Shown piece by piece: positions 17,945 to 33,188 of a stretch of DNA of 64,000 nt. This DNA comes from Myxococcales bacterium. Lineage in GTDB: Bacteria; Myxococcota_A; Polyangia; Haliangiales; Haliangiaceae. The stretch spans positions 1 through 64,000 of the forward strand of contig JADJUF010000019.1 in NCBI GenBank assembly GCA_016717005.1. The letters run 5' to 3'. The translations under genes and the position numbers were made by a program. A model generated the notes under the pieces. That model was not told the DNA's origin, did no database searches, and saw only the letters and a program-made list of their open reading frames with translations. The first letter of the stretch is position 1, and each line of letters starts with the position of its first letter.

Positions 17945-19291
17945 TCACAGCCCCGGCAGCGGGCCGGCGCCGGTCGCGGGGTTGCCGAACGTGGTCGTGG
18001 ACAGGCCCAGGGCCTGGCAGATCGACACCAGCAGGCGCGCGTGGCTGGCGCCGTTGGTGCGCAGGTAGCGCCCGGGCGTGAACGCGCCGCCGCCGGCGAG
18101 GACGAACGGCACGTCGGTGCACACGTGGGCGCGGCTGTCGCCCATCTCCTTGGCCCACACCACCAGCGTCGAGTCGAGCAGCGTGCCGCCGTCGGCATCG
18201 GGCGTGGCCGCGAGCCGATCGAGCAGGTAGCCGAACTGGGTCGCGAACCAGCGCTCGGCGGTGACGAACGCCGCGACGCCGGCGGCGTTGCCGTCGTCCA
18301 TGTGCGACAGCGCGTGGTGCGCGTCGGCCAGCCCGGCCCAGGTGAACACGTGCGGCGACACGGTGTGGGCCCACTGCAGCGACGCGACGTTGGTCGCGCC
18401 GCACGCCAGCGCCGCGACCAGCAGGTCCATCTGGGCCTTGCCGATGATCGGGAAGTTGTCGTTGGCGTGGATCGCCACGTCGGGCACCGGCACGCCGCCG
18501 CTGCAGGTGCCGCCGCCGAGCCCGCGCTCGAGCTCGCGCAGCGACGTCAGGTGCTGGTCGAGCTTGTGGCCCTCCTCGCGCCCGAGCCGATCGCGCAGCC
18601 CGGCCAGGTCGCCCTTGACCGCGTCGAGCACGCTCTGGCGTCGGATCAGCGCGGCGTCGGCGCCGCCGGGCGCGACGTCGCCGTACAGGCGCGCGTAGAC
18701 GCCGCGGGGGCTGTCGTCGGGCGGCGCGAACTGGCCGGGCGCGACGTAGCTCATGCGGGTCTGCACGCTGCCGCCCCAGGCCGAGGTCTCGACCCCGAGC
18801 TCGAGCGAGCGCAGCCGGGTGGCGCCGCCGACCGCGGCCGCGACGTACTGATCGACCGACATGCCGCGCGACGCGCTGGCGGCGTCGCCCGAGCCGGTCA
18901 GCATCGCCGCCATGCCGCCCTCGTGGTTGGTCGCGCCGACGAACTGCAGGCCGTCGATCACGATCAGCCGATCGCGCTGGGCCGCGAGCGGCTCGAGGAT
19001 GCTGCCGGCGGGGAAGCTCCACGCGGTCTCGCTGCCGCTCGGGCGCCAGCGCGCCGGCACGGTGCCGTTGGGCGTGAAGAACACGACCAGGCGCCTGGCC
19101 GCGGGGCCGGCGGCGGCGTGGGCCCGGCCGACCGACGTGACGAGGCGCGCGAACGGCGCGGCGATCGCGGCCAGGCCGAGACCGGCGACGAAGCCGCGGC
19201 GGCTGACGTTGCGGCGCGGCGGCGCGCGGTCGGTCGACGGCGAGGGTGGACGCGCGGTGGATGGATCGGCGGGTGATCGCGTGGTGGTCAT
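17945..19291 (-). CDS. DUF1552 family Tat-exported protein
   Basis: A 448-residue protein with a twin-arginine signal (SRRGFVAGLGLAAIAAPFARL near residues 30-50) and mature start around AHAAA. DUF1552 proteins resemble alkaline-phosphatase/sulfatase-superfamily (DUF1501-like) exported proteins. Visible pieces include LVVFFTPNGTVPARW, GLQFVGATNHEGGMAAMLTG, TRMSYV, and near the end LVVWAKEMGDSRAHVCTDVPFVLAGGG. It is encoded 7 nt before the DUF1592 gene, so the two form an operon. This pairing is frequent in Myxococcota and Planctomycetes and suggests a joint periplasmic or extracellular role, perhaps on polysaccharides, but no activity is established. Confidence 0.85.
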   Translation of the reverse strand: MTTTRSPADPSTARPPSPSTDRAPPRRNVSRRGFVAGLGLAAIAAPFARLVTSVGRAHAAAGPAARRLVVFFTPNGTVPARWRPSGSETAWSFPAGSILEPLAAQRDRLIVIDGLQFVGATNHEGGMAAMLTGSGDAASASRGMSVDQYVAAAVGGATRLRSLELGVETSAWGGSVQTRMSYVAPGQFAPPDDSPRGVYARLYGDVAPGGADAALIRRQSVLDAVKGDLAGLRDRLGREEGHKLDQHLTSLRELERGLGGGTCSGGVPVPDVAIHANDNFPIIGKAQMDLLVAALACGATNVASLQWAHTVSPHVFTWAGLADAHHALSHMDDGNAAGVAAFVTAERWFATQFGYLLDRLAATPDADGGTLLDSTLVVWAKEMGDSRAHVCTDVPFVLAGGGAFTPGRYLRTNGASHARLLVSICQALGLSTTTFGNPATGAGPLPGL

Positions 19292-19476
19292 GCGGCTCCG
19301 CCCGAGACAGAGGCGGCGCGCGCGCGATCGGGTCACGCGCGCGGTGCGATTTCTCGTCGAAGATCCCCGCGGCCGTGGGTGGGGGAGTCCCCCTCGGGCC
19401 GGGGGGGCGCGCGGCCGTCGGCGTGCGCGCGCGGCCGCGGCGTGCAGGTCGCGCCGCGCGCGCGGGTCAGGGCGAG

Positions 19477-19482
19477 TAGAGT
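19477..19482 (+). promoter_or_regulatory. -10 hexamer TAGAGT placed for a leaderless mRNA
   Basis: TAGAGT is followed by 6 nt and the GTG at 19489. No ribosome-binding sequence is present. Confidence 0.5.
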
Positions 19483-19488
19483 AGGTGC

Positions 19489-20568
19489 GTGCTCGCTCGC
19501 GCCGCCGCCACGCTCGCGCTCGCGGCCGCGGTGACGATCGTCGCGCCGGCGCCCGCGCGGGCCGACGCGCCGCTGCGGGTGCTGATCCTGGCCGACGCCG
19601 CCGAGGACGACGTGGTCGCGCGGGTCGAGGGCCAGGTCGCGGATCTGCCGGTCGCGCTCGCGCGCGGGCCGGCGCTCGCGCACGCGGGCGCGCTCGGGGC
19701 GCAGCTGGCGGCGGCGCGCACGCTGGCGCGGGCCGAGGCCGCCGACGCGGTGGTGTGGTTCGTCCGCGACGCCGACGGCTGGATCGTCCACGTCGCCGAT
19801 CCCGCGGCCGGCCGGCTGCTGGTGCGTCGGGTCGACGGCGGCGCCGGCGCGATGGCGGCGTCGGCGGCGCTCGAGTCGGCGGCGCTGGTGGTGCGGACCG
19901 CGCTGCGCGGCCTCGCGGCCGGCGGCGAGATCGGCGTCGCGCCGGAGCCGGTCGAGGCACCTGCGCCCGCGCCGTCGCCGCTCGCGCCGGCGCCGGTCGC
20001 CGAGCGGTCGACGGCCGGGGTCGCGCCGTTCGCGCCGATCGCGACGGTCGGCTGGCGCGCGACGATCGACGGCGACGCGGCCGCGGGGCACCACGGCCTG
20101 ACCGCGAGCCTGGGCGTGGCGCGCGCGCGCTGGCAGGCGGCGCTGGCGCTGGCGTACCTGCCGCCGCGGACCCAGGCGTCGTCGCTCGCGACCATCGAGG
20201 TCGATCGGCAGGAGCTCGGCGTCGCGGTGCAGCGCGGGCTGGTCGCGTCGGCGCGCTGGCGCGTGACGGCCACGACCGCGGTCAGCGCGGTGCGCTTCGG
20301 GCGCGCGACCACCGCGACCGCGGGCGCGCTCACCGCCACCGACGACCGCGCCACCTGGACCGCGGCGATCGCCCCGACGCTGGGGGCGGCGCGACGGTTG
20401 GGGGCAGGGGCGTGGCTCGAGCTCGAGCTCGGCGCCACCGCGCTGACGACCGTGCCGGTGTTCGGCGTCACCGGCGCGGTGGGGTTCGTCGAGGTCGGCC
20501 GGCCGTGGCGGATCGAGCCGACGGTCGGGCTCCGGGTGCGGGTCGGGGGAGGGTGGTCCGTCGAATGA
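19489..20568 (+). CDS. Secreted protein with probable outer-membrane beta-rich C-terminus
   Basis: A 359-residue protein starting at GTG. The Sec signal ends with PARADA near residue 25. Residues 28-150 form an alternating alpha/beta domain (LRVLILADAAEDDVVARVEG...ADAVVWFVRDADGWIVHVADPAAGRLLVRRVDG). A Pro/Ala linker near residues 155-180 leads to about 180 residues of amphipathic strands (VGWRATIDGD..HHGLTASLGVARARWQAALALAY), ending with a strand-like GGGWSVE. This layout suggests a periplasmic domain plus a small beta-barrel. It lies about 100 nt before a sigma-factor operon but has its own promoter-like hexamer. No family is recognised. Confidence 0.6.
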   Translation: MLARAAATLALAAAVTIVAPAPARADAPLRVLILADAAEDDVVARVEGQVADLPVALARGPALAHAGALGAQLAAARTLARAEAADAVVWFVRDADGWIVHVADPAAGRLLVRRVDGGAGAMAASAALESAALVVRTALRGLAAGGEIGVAPEPVEAPAPAPSPLAPAPVAERSTAGVAPFAPIATVGWRATIDGDAAAGHHGLTASLGVARARWQAALALAYLPPRTQASSLATIEVDRQELGVAVQRGLVASARWRVTATTAVSAVRFGRATTATAGALTATDDRATWTAAIAPTLGAARRLGAGAWLELELGATALTTVPVFGVTGAVGFVEVGRPWRIEPTVGLRVRVGGGWSVE

Positions 20569-20671
20569 TCTCGGTGGCTTGCGCTGATCGTGCGATCGCC
20601 GTGACCCGATCGGGCGGGACCCGCCCTCGATCCCTGGTGCGATGCGGGCGACCACGATTCCGGAGCTGGCG

Positions 20672-21220
20672 ATGACCGCGGTCGACGCCCGCGTCGCCGC
20701 CGCGGTCGCGGGCGATCGTCGGGCGCTCGAGTCGCTGGTGACCGAGCTGTTGCCGCGGATCCGCAACCTGGTGCGCTACCTGGTGCGCGGCGACGTCGAC
20801 GCCGACGATCTGGCGCAGGAGGCGATGGTGGCGATCGTGCGCGGGCTGCCCAGCCATCGCGGCGACGGCGCGTTCACCGCGTGGGCCGATCGGGTCGCGG
20901 TGCGCGCGACGTTCACGGGCCTGCGCAAGGCGCGGCGCGCGCGGGCGCAGCTCGACGACGGCGCCGATCTCACCAGCGTGCCGCACCCCGACGGACCGCC
21001 GGACGCCTACGCCCAGCGCCGCGCCGCGGTGCGCCTGCTCGACGAGCTGCCCGACGATCAGCGCCACGTGCTGGTGCTGCACCACGTGGTCGGGCTGTCG
21101 GTGCCGGACATCGCCAGCGAGCTGTCGCTCCCGTTCGAGACGGTGCGCAGCCGCCTGCGCCTGGGCATGGCGCGGCTGCGCGCGCTGCACGATCCCCCTG
21201 CGGTCGGAGGCCGACCATGA
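20672..21220 (+). CDS. ECF-type RNA polymerase sigma factor
   Basis: A 182-residue sigma-70-family protein. Region 2 is AVAGDRRALESLVTELLPRIRNLVRYLVRGDVDADDLAQEAMVAIVRGL, and region 4 is LDELPDDQRHVLVLHHVVGLSVPDIASELSLPFETVRSRLRLGMARL. The ATG at 20672 is preferred over the in-frame ATG at 20642 because GGAG lies 7-10 nt before it. The stop overlaps the next ATG (ATGA), linking it to a single-pass membrane protein that may serve as its regulator. Zinc or CHCC anti-sigma motifs are absent in that partner, so its role as anti-sigma factor is inferred from position only. Confidence 0.9.
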   Translation: MTAVDARVAAAVAGDRRALESLVTELLPRIRNLVRYLVRGDVDADDLAQEAMVAIVRGLPSHRGDGAFTAWADRVAVRATFTGLRKARRARAQLDDGADLTSVPHPDGPPDAYAQRRAAVRLLDELPDDQRHVLVLHHVVGLSVPDIASELSLPFETVRSRLRLGMARLRALHDPPAVGGRP

Positions 21221-22101
21221 CCCGACGACGGTTCGAGACCGACGACCCGACCGCCGTGCGCGAGCCGGGCGCCCCGCCCCAGGCGGGCGTGCTGCCGAAC
21301 CTCGACGACGCGCCGGGGCCGGCGCGGCGCCTGAGCTCGGCCCGGACCGCGCGCATGGTCGATGACATCCTCGCCGCCGCGCTGGCGCCATCGGTCGAGG
21401 TCGCGCCGCCGGCGTCGCCGCGCCGCGCGCCGCGTCGGCTGGTGCCGCTGGTGGCTGCGGCGCTGGTGGCCGCCGCGGTGGTGGGCGCCGCCGCGGCGGT
21501 GGTGACGACCCGGCTGCTGGCGTCGTCGCCGTCGGCGTCCGCACCCGCCGCCCAACCCGCGCCCCAACCGGCGCCCGCGCCGGTCGACGAGCCCGCGCCG
21601 GTCGACGAGCCCGCGCCGGTCGACGAGCCCGCGCCGGTCGCGATCGCGCCGGTCGACGAGCCCGCGCCGCCGCGGCCGCGGCCCCCGGCGATCGATCGGG
21701 CGCTGCCCGACGACGCGCCCGCCGCCGACGTGCTGGCGCTGGCCAACCAGCGTCGCAAGGACCACGCCTGGCGCGAGGCCGACGCGCTCTACCGCAAGGT
21801 CGCGGCGCGGTTCGCCGGCACCGACGCGGCGATCGTCGCGCAGGTGGCGTCGGCCACGCTGCACCTCGAGCACCTCGGCGACGCCCGCGGCGCGCTGGCC
21901 GGCTACAAGCGCGCGCTCGCGGCGCAGCCCGGCGGCGCGCTCGGCGAGGAGGCCCGCTGGGGCATCGCCGAGGCCACGCGCGCGCTCGGCGACCACGCCG
22001 CCGAGGCGACCGCGCTGCGGGTGTTCCTGGCCGCGCACCCCGACGCGGCGCTGGCGCCAGCCGCGCGCCGCCGCCTGGGCGAGCTATCGTCGACGCCATG
22101 A
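21217..22101 (+). CDS. Single-pass membrane protein with TPR-like C-terminus, possible sigma regulator
   Basis: A 294-residue protein, ATGA-overlapped with the sigma-factor gene and preceded by CGGAGG. Residues 1-70 are cytoplasmic-type, residues about 73-100 form one membrane helix (LVPLVAAALVAAAVVGAAAAVV), then comes a periplasmic linker of PVDEPA repeats. Residues 170-290 form TPR-like helices (ALANQRRKDHAWREADALYRKVAARFAGTDAA..., GDARGALAGYKRALAAQPGGALGEEARWGIAEATRALG). Position and topology suggest an anti-sigma or sensory partner; the N-terminal part is too short for a canonical ASD and shows no zinc motif. Tol-Pal YbgF-like TPRs are the nearest look-alike for the C-terminus. Confidence 0.72.
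   Translation: MTRRRFETDDPTAVREPGAPPQAGVLPNLDDAPGPARRLSSARTARMVDDILAAALAPSVEVAPPASPRRAPRRLVPLVAAALVAAAVVGAAAAVVTTRLLASSPSASAPAAQPAPQPAPAPVDEPAPVDEPAPVDEPAPVAIAPVDEPAPPRPRPPAIDRALPDDAPAADVLALANQRRKDHAWREADALYRKVAARFAGTDAAIVAQVASATLHLEHLGDARGALAGYKRALAAQPGGALGEEARWGIAEATRALGDHAAEATALRVFLAAHPDAALAPAARRRLGELSSTP
21580..21666. repeat. 18-bp tandem repeat encoding PVDEPA
   Basis: Three perfect copies of an 18-bp unit (CCGGTCGACGAGCCCGCG) are followed by a short spacer and a fourth copy, all in frame in the TPR membrane protein. They encode an acidic, proline-rich linker. Confidence 0.85.
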
Positions 22102-23279
22102 GCGGCCGCGTCCCCGCGCTGGTCACGCTGGTCACGCTGGGCGCGCTCGGCGGCGGCGTCGGCGCCGGCGCGTGCGTGGCCCGCGACACCGTGGCCGAGG
22201 GCGACGGGCTCGACGACCGCGACGCCTTCTGCGCCGGCACCGGCCCGCCGATCCTGATCGACGCCACCTGCACCGGCGACGTCGCGGCCGCGGCGTTCCG
22301 GGCCGCGGTGTGCGCGTGCGGCGATCTCGCGCTGGCGGCCGCGGTCACGCTCGACGGCTTCGACTCGCGCACCGGGCCGTGGACCCCGGGCGGCACCGGC
22401 GGCGACCTCGGCGCGAACCAGGGCGTCGGCACCAACGCGGCCTTGACCGTCAGCGGCAGCGTGATCGTCGCCGGCGCGGCCGGGCTGGCCGCGGGCCCGC
22501 GCGCCGACGTGGCCGGCGACCTGGCCGTGGCCGGCGCGCTCGGGCGCACCTCGTCGACGATCACGGTCGGCGGCGCCGCGCGGGTCGGCGGCGACGTCGC
22601 GGTGGCCGCGCTGACCGTGACCGGCGCGCTCACCACGTCGCCGGGCGCGACCACGACCGGCGCGCTCACCGCGGGCGATCGCACCACCGCGGCGGTCGTC
22701 GTGCCGCCGCCGTGCCCGTGCACCGCGGCCGAGGTGATCGACGTCGGCGCCGCGATCGCCGAGCACGCGGTCGCCAACCACGACGCCGCGATCGGCCTCG
22801 CGCCCGACCAGCTCGCCGACGCCCGCGGCGACGCGACGCTGGCGCTGCCGTGCGGGCGCTTCTACCTCGAGCGGGTCCAGGTCACCGGCGGCGGCCTGAC
22901 GATCGCCGCCAGCGGCCGAGTGGCGCTGTTCATCGCCGGCAACGTCACGATCGACGGCGCGCTGACGGTGACGCTCGGGCCCGACGCCGAGCTCGACCTG
23001 TTCGTCGGCGGCGCGCTCAACCTGCCCGGCACGGTCACGCTCGGCGATCCGCTGCGCCCGCGCGCGCTGCGGGTCTACGTCGGCAGCGCCGGCACGATCG
23101 CGCTGGCGGGCGGCTCGACCCTCGCCGGCAACCTCTACGCGCCCGCGGCCGACCTGGCGACCAGCGCCGCGGTCGAGGTGTTCGGCGCGGTGCTGGTGAA
23201 CCACTGGAACCTGAGCGCGCCGGCGACGGTCCACTACGATCGCGCGATCGCCGTGGCCGGCGCCGCCTGCGAACGCTGA
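22098..23279 (+). CDS. Surface lipoprotein with polymer-like beta repeats
   Basis: A 393-residue protein, ATGA-overlapped with the TPR gene, so it is the third gene of the sigma-factor operon. A signal peptide with a possible lipobox (VGAGAC near residue 26) is followed by paired cysteines. Long stretches of short Gly/Val/Ala/Thr strands (VSGSVIVAGAAGLAAGPRADVAG, ALTVTGALTTSPGATTTGALTAG) look like a right-handed beta-helix. PPPCPCTAAEVIDVGAAIAEHAVANHDAAIGL separates this from a second beta region (GGLTIAASGRVALFIAGNVTIDGALTV) similar to C-terminal domains of myxobacterial and exosortase-type surface proteins. The sigma factor may control this envelope protein. Confidence 0.65.
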   Translation: MSGRVPALVTLVTLGALGGGVGAGACVARDTVAEGDGLDDRDAFCAGTGPPILIDATCTGDVAAAAFRAAVCACGDLALAAAVTLDGFDSRTGPWTPGGTGGDLGANQGVGTNAALTVSGSVIVAGAAGLAAGPRADVAGDLAVAGALGRTSSTITVGGAARVGGDVAVAALTVTGALTTSPGATTTGALTAGDRTTAAVVVPPPCPCTAAEVIDVGAAIAEHAVANHDAAIGLAPDQLADARGDATLALPCGRFYLERVQVTGGGLTIAASGRVALFIAGNVTIDGALTVTLGPDAELDLFVGGALNLPGTVTLGDPLRPRALRVYVGSAGTIALAGGSTLAGNLYAPAADLATSAAVEVFGAVLVNHWNLSAPATVHYDRAIAVAGAACER

Positions 23280-23322
23280 CGGGCCCGCGCGCGCCCCGCG
23301 GTTGGCGTACCATCCAGGCGCC

Positions 23323-24465
23323 ATGGCGTACCTGTTCGAGAGCGATGAGCACGCGGCCCTGCGCGCCCAGGCGCGCCGGTTCGCGATCGCGGAGCTGGCC
23401 CCGCACGCCCACGCGTGGGACGAGGCCGAGGAGTTTCCCCGGGCGCTCTACGGCACCCTGGCCGCCGCCGGTCTGATGGGCGTCGGCTACCCCGAGACCG
23501 TCGGTGGCAGCGGCGGCGATCTCGGCCACGTCCTGGCCGTGTCCGAGGAGCTGGTCGTCGCTGGCACGTCGGTCGGCGCGGTGGTCGGGCTCGGCAGCCA
23601 CGGCATCGCCGCGCCGCCGATCGTCAAGTTCGGCACGCCCGCGCAGCAGCAGCGCTGGGTCGCGCCGGTGCTGCGCGGCGACCAGATCTGCGCGCTGGCG
23701 ATCACCGAACCCGGCGGCGGCTCCGACGTGGCCGGGCTCACCACCCGGGCGGTGCGCGACGGCGACCACTACGTCGTCACCGGCAGCAAGACCTTCATCA
23801 CCTCGGGCGTGCGCGCCGACTGGGTGCTGGCCGCGGTCCGCACCGGCGGCCCCGGCCACGGCGGCATCTCGTTCCTGGTGATCGAGCGCGGCACGCCCGG
23901 CTTCCACGTGTCCAAGAAGCTCAAGAAGACCGGCTGGTGGGCGTCGGACACCGCCGAGCTGGCGTTCGACGGCTGCCGGGTGCCGGTCGGCAACCGCGTC
24001 GGCCCCGAGCACGGCGCGTTCCCGATGATCACGTCGAACTTCGCCAACGAGCGGCTGATGCTCGCCGGCCAGTGCGTCGCGATCGCCGAGCTGGCGTACC
24101 GCGAGGCCCGGCGCTACGCCAAGGAGCGCGTCGCCTTCGGCAAGCCGATCGCCGGCTTCCAGGTCATCCGCCACAAGCTCGCCGACATGGCCACGCAGCT
24201 CGCGGCCGCGCGGGCGCTGACCGGCGAGGCCACGACCCGGGTGCTGCGCGGCGAGTTCGCGCCGGGGCTGTGCGCGATGGCCAAGAACGCCGCGACCGAC
24301 ATGGTCGTCGCGGTGTGCGACGCGGCGGTGCAGATCTTCGGCGGCGCCGGCTACATGCGCGAGACCACCGTCGAGCGGCTCTACCGCGACGCCCGGCTGT
24401 ACCCGATCGGCGGCGGCACCCGCGAGATCATGAACGAGATCATCTCGAAGACGGAGGGCTACTGA
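23323..24465 (+). CDS. Acyl-CoA dehydrogenase, isovaleryl-CoA dehydrogenase-like
   Basis: A 380-residue flavoprotein of the usual length, oxidising an acyl-CoA to the 2-enoyl-CoA. ICALAITEPGGGSDVAGLTT and GSKTFITSG are the FAD/substrate signatures, and GFQVIRHKLADMA and IFGGAGYMRETTVERLYRDARLYPIGGGT the C-terminal ones. The catalytic Glu of medium-chain enzymes (EGT) is Gly here (GGGT). Instead, Glu in FANERLMLAG near residue 243 lies where isovaleryl- and long-chain-type enzymes place their base. With the carboxylase pair downstream this suggests leucine degradation. The ATG at 23323 is preceded by TACCAT 9 nt upstream. The stop overlaps the next start. Confidence 0.9.
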   Translation: MAYLFESDEHAALRAQARRFAIAELAPHAHAWDEAEEFPRALYGTLAAAGLMGVGYPETVGGSGGDLGHVLAVSEELVVAGTSVGAVVGLGSHGIAAPPIVKFGTPAQQQRWVAPVLRGDQICALAITEPGGGSDVAGLTTRAVRDGDHYVVTGSKTFITSGVRADWVLAAVRTGGPGHGGISFLVIERGTPGFHVSKKLKKTGWWASDTAELAFDGCRVPVGNRVGPEHGAFPMITSNFANERLMLAGQCVAIAELAYREARRYAKERVAFGKPIAGFQVIRHKLADMATQLAAARALTGEATTRVLRGEFAPGLCAMAKNAATDMVVAVCDAAVQIFGGAGYMRETTVERLYRDARLYPIGGGTREIMNEIISKTEGY

Positions 24466-25826
24466 TGCTGACCCGCGTCCGCGCCGCGATCCCACCGGCG
24501 CTGCTGGTGATGATCATCCTGACCATGACCACCGAGGTCGCGAGCGCGCTGTACCAGGCCCACGTGCTCACCAGCGACCGGGAGGTGCTCCACGCCGGTC
24601 GCTGGGAAGCGGTGACGCTGGCGACGATGGCGTCGTGGTTCACGCTGACGCTGCTGGTGTTCGCCGGCCTGCGCGAGCTGGCCGCGCGGCTGCGCGGCAC
24701 CGACCGGACCCTGGTCACGCTCGCGGCGGTGGTGGCGGGGCTGGCGATGCTCCGCCCGCTGATCTCGCTGTACCTCGAGTACGTCGACATGCCGGGGTAC
24801 CGGTGGACGCACAGCTACCACCTGTGGAGCGCACGGATCTCGTTCGGCCTGTGGCTGGGCGCGGCCGGCTGCCTGGCCGCGGTCGTCGGCCGCCGCGGCC
24901 CGCGCGGCGTCGCCATCGCCGTGGCGCTGGTCGTGACGACGGTGATCATGCACCCGCTGCGGACGATCTCGGGCTGGATGATGTTCGACTACGGGCCCGC
25001 CCACGTCTGGGCCAACGCCGCGCTGTCGATCGCGTACGACCTCGCCGGCGCGGCGGCGCTGGGCGCGACCGTGTTCGTCCTCGGTGACCGCGCGTCGCCG
25101 CCGCAGCCGGCGCCGGACCGGATCGTCCACGGCCTCGAGCGCACCGGCGCGGCCCTGGTGGCGCGGGTGGTGATCGCGCTGGGCGCGGCCGCGTTCACGG
25201 TCATGGCGGTCGGCGCCCGGTCGCCGGGCCTGCTCAAGCTCATGGTCACCGTGGTGCCGGTCGCGCTCCTGGCCGCGATGATCGCGCAGATCTCCGGCAT
25301 GTTCGCGGCCGGCGCGGCCGGCACCGGGCCGCGGCTGCGGTTCGTCGGCGCGGCGGCGCTGTCGACGTGGGCGCTGGTCGCGACCTCGTGCCAGGCGGTG
25401 GCGGCCTTCCGGGTCGCGCGCGACGCCTGGAGCCGCGGCTCGATGGACTCGTGGGATCGCCAGCGCCTCGCGGCGACCGCGACCGCGTGGCCGTACCTGG
25501 TGCCGCTGGTCGGCATGGTCGGCCTGCTGCTGCTGCTGTCGGCGGTGGCGTCGGTCCGACGCGCCCGCCCCAGCCTGGACGCCAGCGCGCCGGCCCTGGC
25601 CGGGGTGTGGCTGGTGACCGGCACGATGGGCGCGCTGCTGCTCCAGCGCTGGGCCCTGAGCGGGCACGTCCGGGGCATCGGCGAGTTCATGATGCTGACG
25701 ATCGTCGTCGCGGTCGCGAACATCGTCGCGACCGTGGCGGTCGCGCGCGCGTGCCACAAGACCGCGTGGGCGCTGATGCTCGACGAGCCGAGCGCGCTGC
25801 CGACCGCGCGCGCGCTCGAGCCGTGA
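24465..25826 (+). CDS. Polytopic membrane protein, unknown function
   Basis: A 453-residue protein whose ATG shares a base with the upstream TGA. It has about ten to twelve hydrophobic helices, beginning IPPALLVMIILTMTTEVASAL, with short basic loops and no recognised transporter motif. Residues about 95-150 contain the polar MPGYRWTHSYHLWSARISFGLW and a HPLRTISGWMMFDYGP loop with several Trp, Tyr and His residues that might bind a cofactor or ligand. Translational coupling to an acyl-CoA dehydrogenase suggests a link to acyl-CoA or electron-transfer metabolism, but nothing in the sequence proves it. Confidence 0.7.
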   Translation: MLTRVRAAIPPALLVMIILTMTTEVASALYQAHVLTSDREVLHAGRWEAVTLATMASWFTLTLLVFAGLRELAARLRGTDRTLVTLAAVVAGLAMLRPLISLYLEYVDMPGYRWTHSYHLWSARISFGLWLGAAGCLAAVVGRRGPRGVAIAVALVVTTVIMHPLRTISGWMMFDYGPAHVWANAALSIAYDLAGAAALGATVFVLGDRASPPQPAPDRIVHGLERTGAALVARVVIALGAAAFTVMAVGARSPGLLKLMVTVVPVALLAAMIAQISGMFAAGAAGTGPRLRFVGAAALSTWALVATSCQAVAAFRVARDAWSRGSMDSWDRQRLAATATAWPYLVPLVGMVGLLLLLSAVASVRRARPSLDASAPALAGVWLVTGTMGALLLQRWALSGHVRGIGEFMMLTIVVAVANIVATVAVARACHKTAWALMLDEPSALPTARALEP

Positions 25827-25890
25827 CCGCCGCGGCGACCGTAACCCGATGTAAGCGGCGCGGCGGGCCGGGGCCCGCGGGCGATGCTGG

Positions 25891-25896
25891 TACAGT
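25891..25896 (+). promoter_or_regulatory. -10 hexamer TACAGT upstream of carboxylase gene
   Basis: TACAGT would place the start of transcription near 25903. GAGAGG follows at 25911-25916 as a ribosome site for the ATG at 25921, so this mRNA would have a normal short leader, unlike several others here. Confidence 0.4.
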
Positions 25897-25920
25897 GGCG
25901 CGCTGTCAGCGAGAGGCCCG

Positions 25921-27534
<1,614 letters not shown>

Positions 27535-27650
27535 CCGAGACGCCCGACGCGCGGACCGGCGCCCGACCGCATCATCCGAGACGATGACCGTCCGGCGACC
27601 GGTGCCCGACCGAGATCCCTCCAGCCGCTCAGCGCCCAGTGACCACCCAG

Positions 27651-29642
<1,992 letters not shown>

Positions 29643-29760
29643 CCGGCGCGACCGGCGCGACCGCGCGACCGCGCCTTGGCCAGCGCGGCGGGCCTGACCG
29701 CCGTGACCGCGTGACCACGTGCGGCTGGCGCGGCCGGCGCCGACGCGGCAAGCTCGCACG

Positions 29761-32418
<2,658 letters not shown>

Positions 32419-32591
32419 CCCAGGGCTCGGAGCTCTTCCCGTCGAGCACAGGCCGATGCCGCGGGCGTCTCGGGTCTCGGCGCGGACGCGCGTCGGGGCC
32501 CGCGCGAGCTCCCGACGTGGTGCGGGCGTGACCTCGGACCTGCGCGTGCCCCTGCACCTGCCTGGGCTCGCGGCGACGAACTCGCTGAACC
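32419..32591 (-). repeat. Degenerate paired-hairpin 3'-end repeat, copy R5
   Basis: On the minus strand it starts at the TGA of the gene at 32592. It keeps TGAGGTTCAG, the GTTCGTCGCC core of the first hairpin (stem now imperfect) and, at the distal end, CGAGACGCCCG and GTGCTCGAC as in the 13.0-kb units. The G-rich second hairpin is lost. Confidence 0.45.
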
Positions 32592-33188
32592 TCAGCAGCC
32601 GACGCTGGCGCGCATCTGCGCGAGCCCGTCGGCGGCGGCCTGGCACGACATCTCGATCGACGCGCGGACCTCGTCGGAGTCGCCGGTCAGCGCGTCCTGC
32701 CAGGCCGAGCGCATCGCGGCGAGGCTCTCGCGCAGCGCGCGCTTCGCGGCCAGCGGCAGCTGGTCGCAGTCCTCGATCTCGGCGAGCTGGGCCAGGTAGG
32801 CGTCGCAGGCCTCGATGCCAATGCCGTCGCCGTCGCCGCGCCCGACCTGCGACGCGCGCTTGTACAGCGTCTCCTGGAGCGCGCGCGCGTGCTCGTGCTG
32901 GGCGTCGCTGAGCTGGCCGGTGCAGGCCCGGGCCTGGCGCGGCGTGACGCTGTCGCTGTAGCACCGCACGACCTTGCTCGACCAGCGATCGTCGACGCAC
33001 AGCGCCGCGACCTCGGGGCCGGGATCGAGCTCGGCCGCCTCGAGATCGGGCCGGATCGCGCGCATCGCGGTGGCGATGTGCGTGGCGGCCTCCTTGCACC
33101 GGGCCACGGCCGGCCGCTTGCTGCCGCGGCAGCCGCCGGCGATCGCCAGCGCGATCGCGCCGAGGCCCAGGAGCGCCCGCGCGGTCAT
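32592..33188 (-). CDS. Cysteine-containing lipoprotein, unknown function
   Basis: A 198-residue protein. A signal peptide ends in a lipobox (AIAGGC near residue 20). The mature part is alpha-helical, with Cys residues at about eight places including the C-terminal residue, possibly forming disulfides in the periplasm (RCKEAATHIATAMRAIRPD, ALCVDDRWSSKVVRCYSD, EACDAYLAQLAEIEDCDQ). Its ATG overlaps the stop of the M3 peptidase gene (ATGA), so the two are translationally coupled and both are lipoproteins. Similar small helical Cys-rich lipoproteins recur in this group, but no named family is recognised. Confidence 0.65.
   Translation of the reverse strand: MTARALLGLGAIALAIAGGCRGSKRPAVARCKEAATHIATAMRAIRPDLEAAELDPGPEVAALCVDDRWSSKVVRCYSDSVTPRQARACTGQLSDAQHEHARALQETLYKRASQVGRGDGDGIGIEACDAYLAQLAEIEDCDQLPLAAKRALRESLAAMRSAWQDALTGDSDEVRASIEMSCQAAADGLAQMRASVGC

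Noticed and set aside
23035..24495. Long minus-strand open frame opposite the acyl-CoA dehydrogenase
   Set aside because: It is a GC-rich shadow: the translation is Arg/Gly/Ala/His low complexity with no motif, while the plus strand encodes a clear enzyme. Many similar antisense frames occur throughout the window.
25889..25906. Possible sigma-54 promoter (TGGTACAGTGG...) before the carboxylase gene
   Set aside because: The first block looks right, but there is no GC at the required 10-nt distance from the GG. TACAGT is better explained as an ordinary -10.
27639..27650. GTG at 27639 as start of the biotin carboxylase subunit
   Set aside because: It adds only four residues and has no ribosome site; the ATG at 27651 was used, though the difference is minor.
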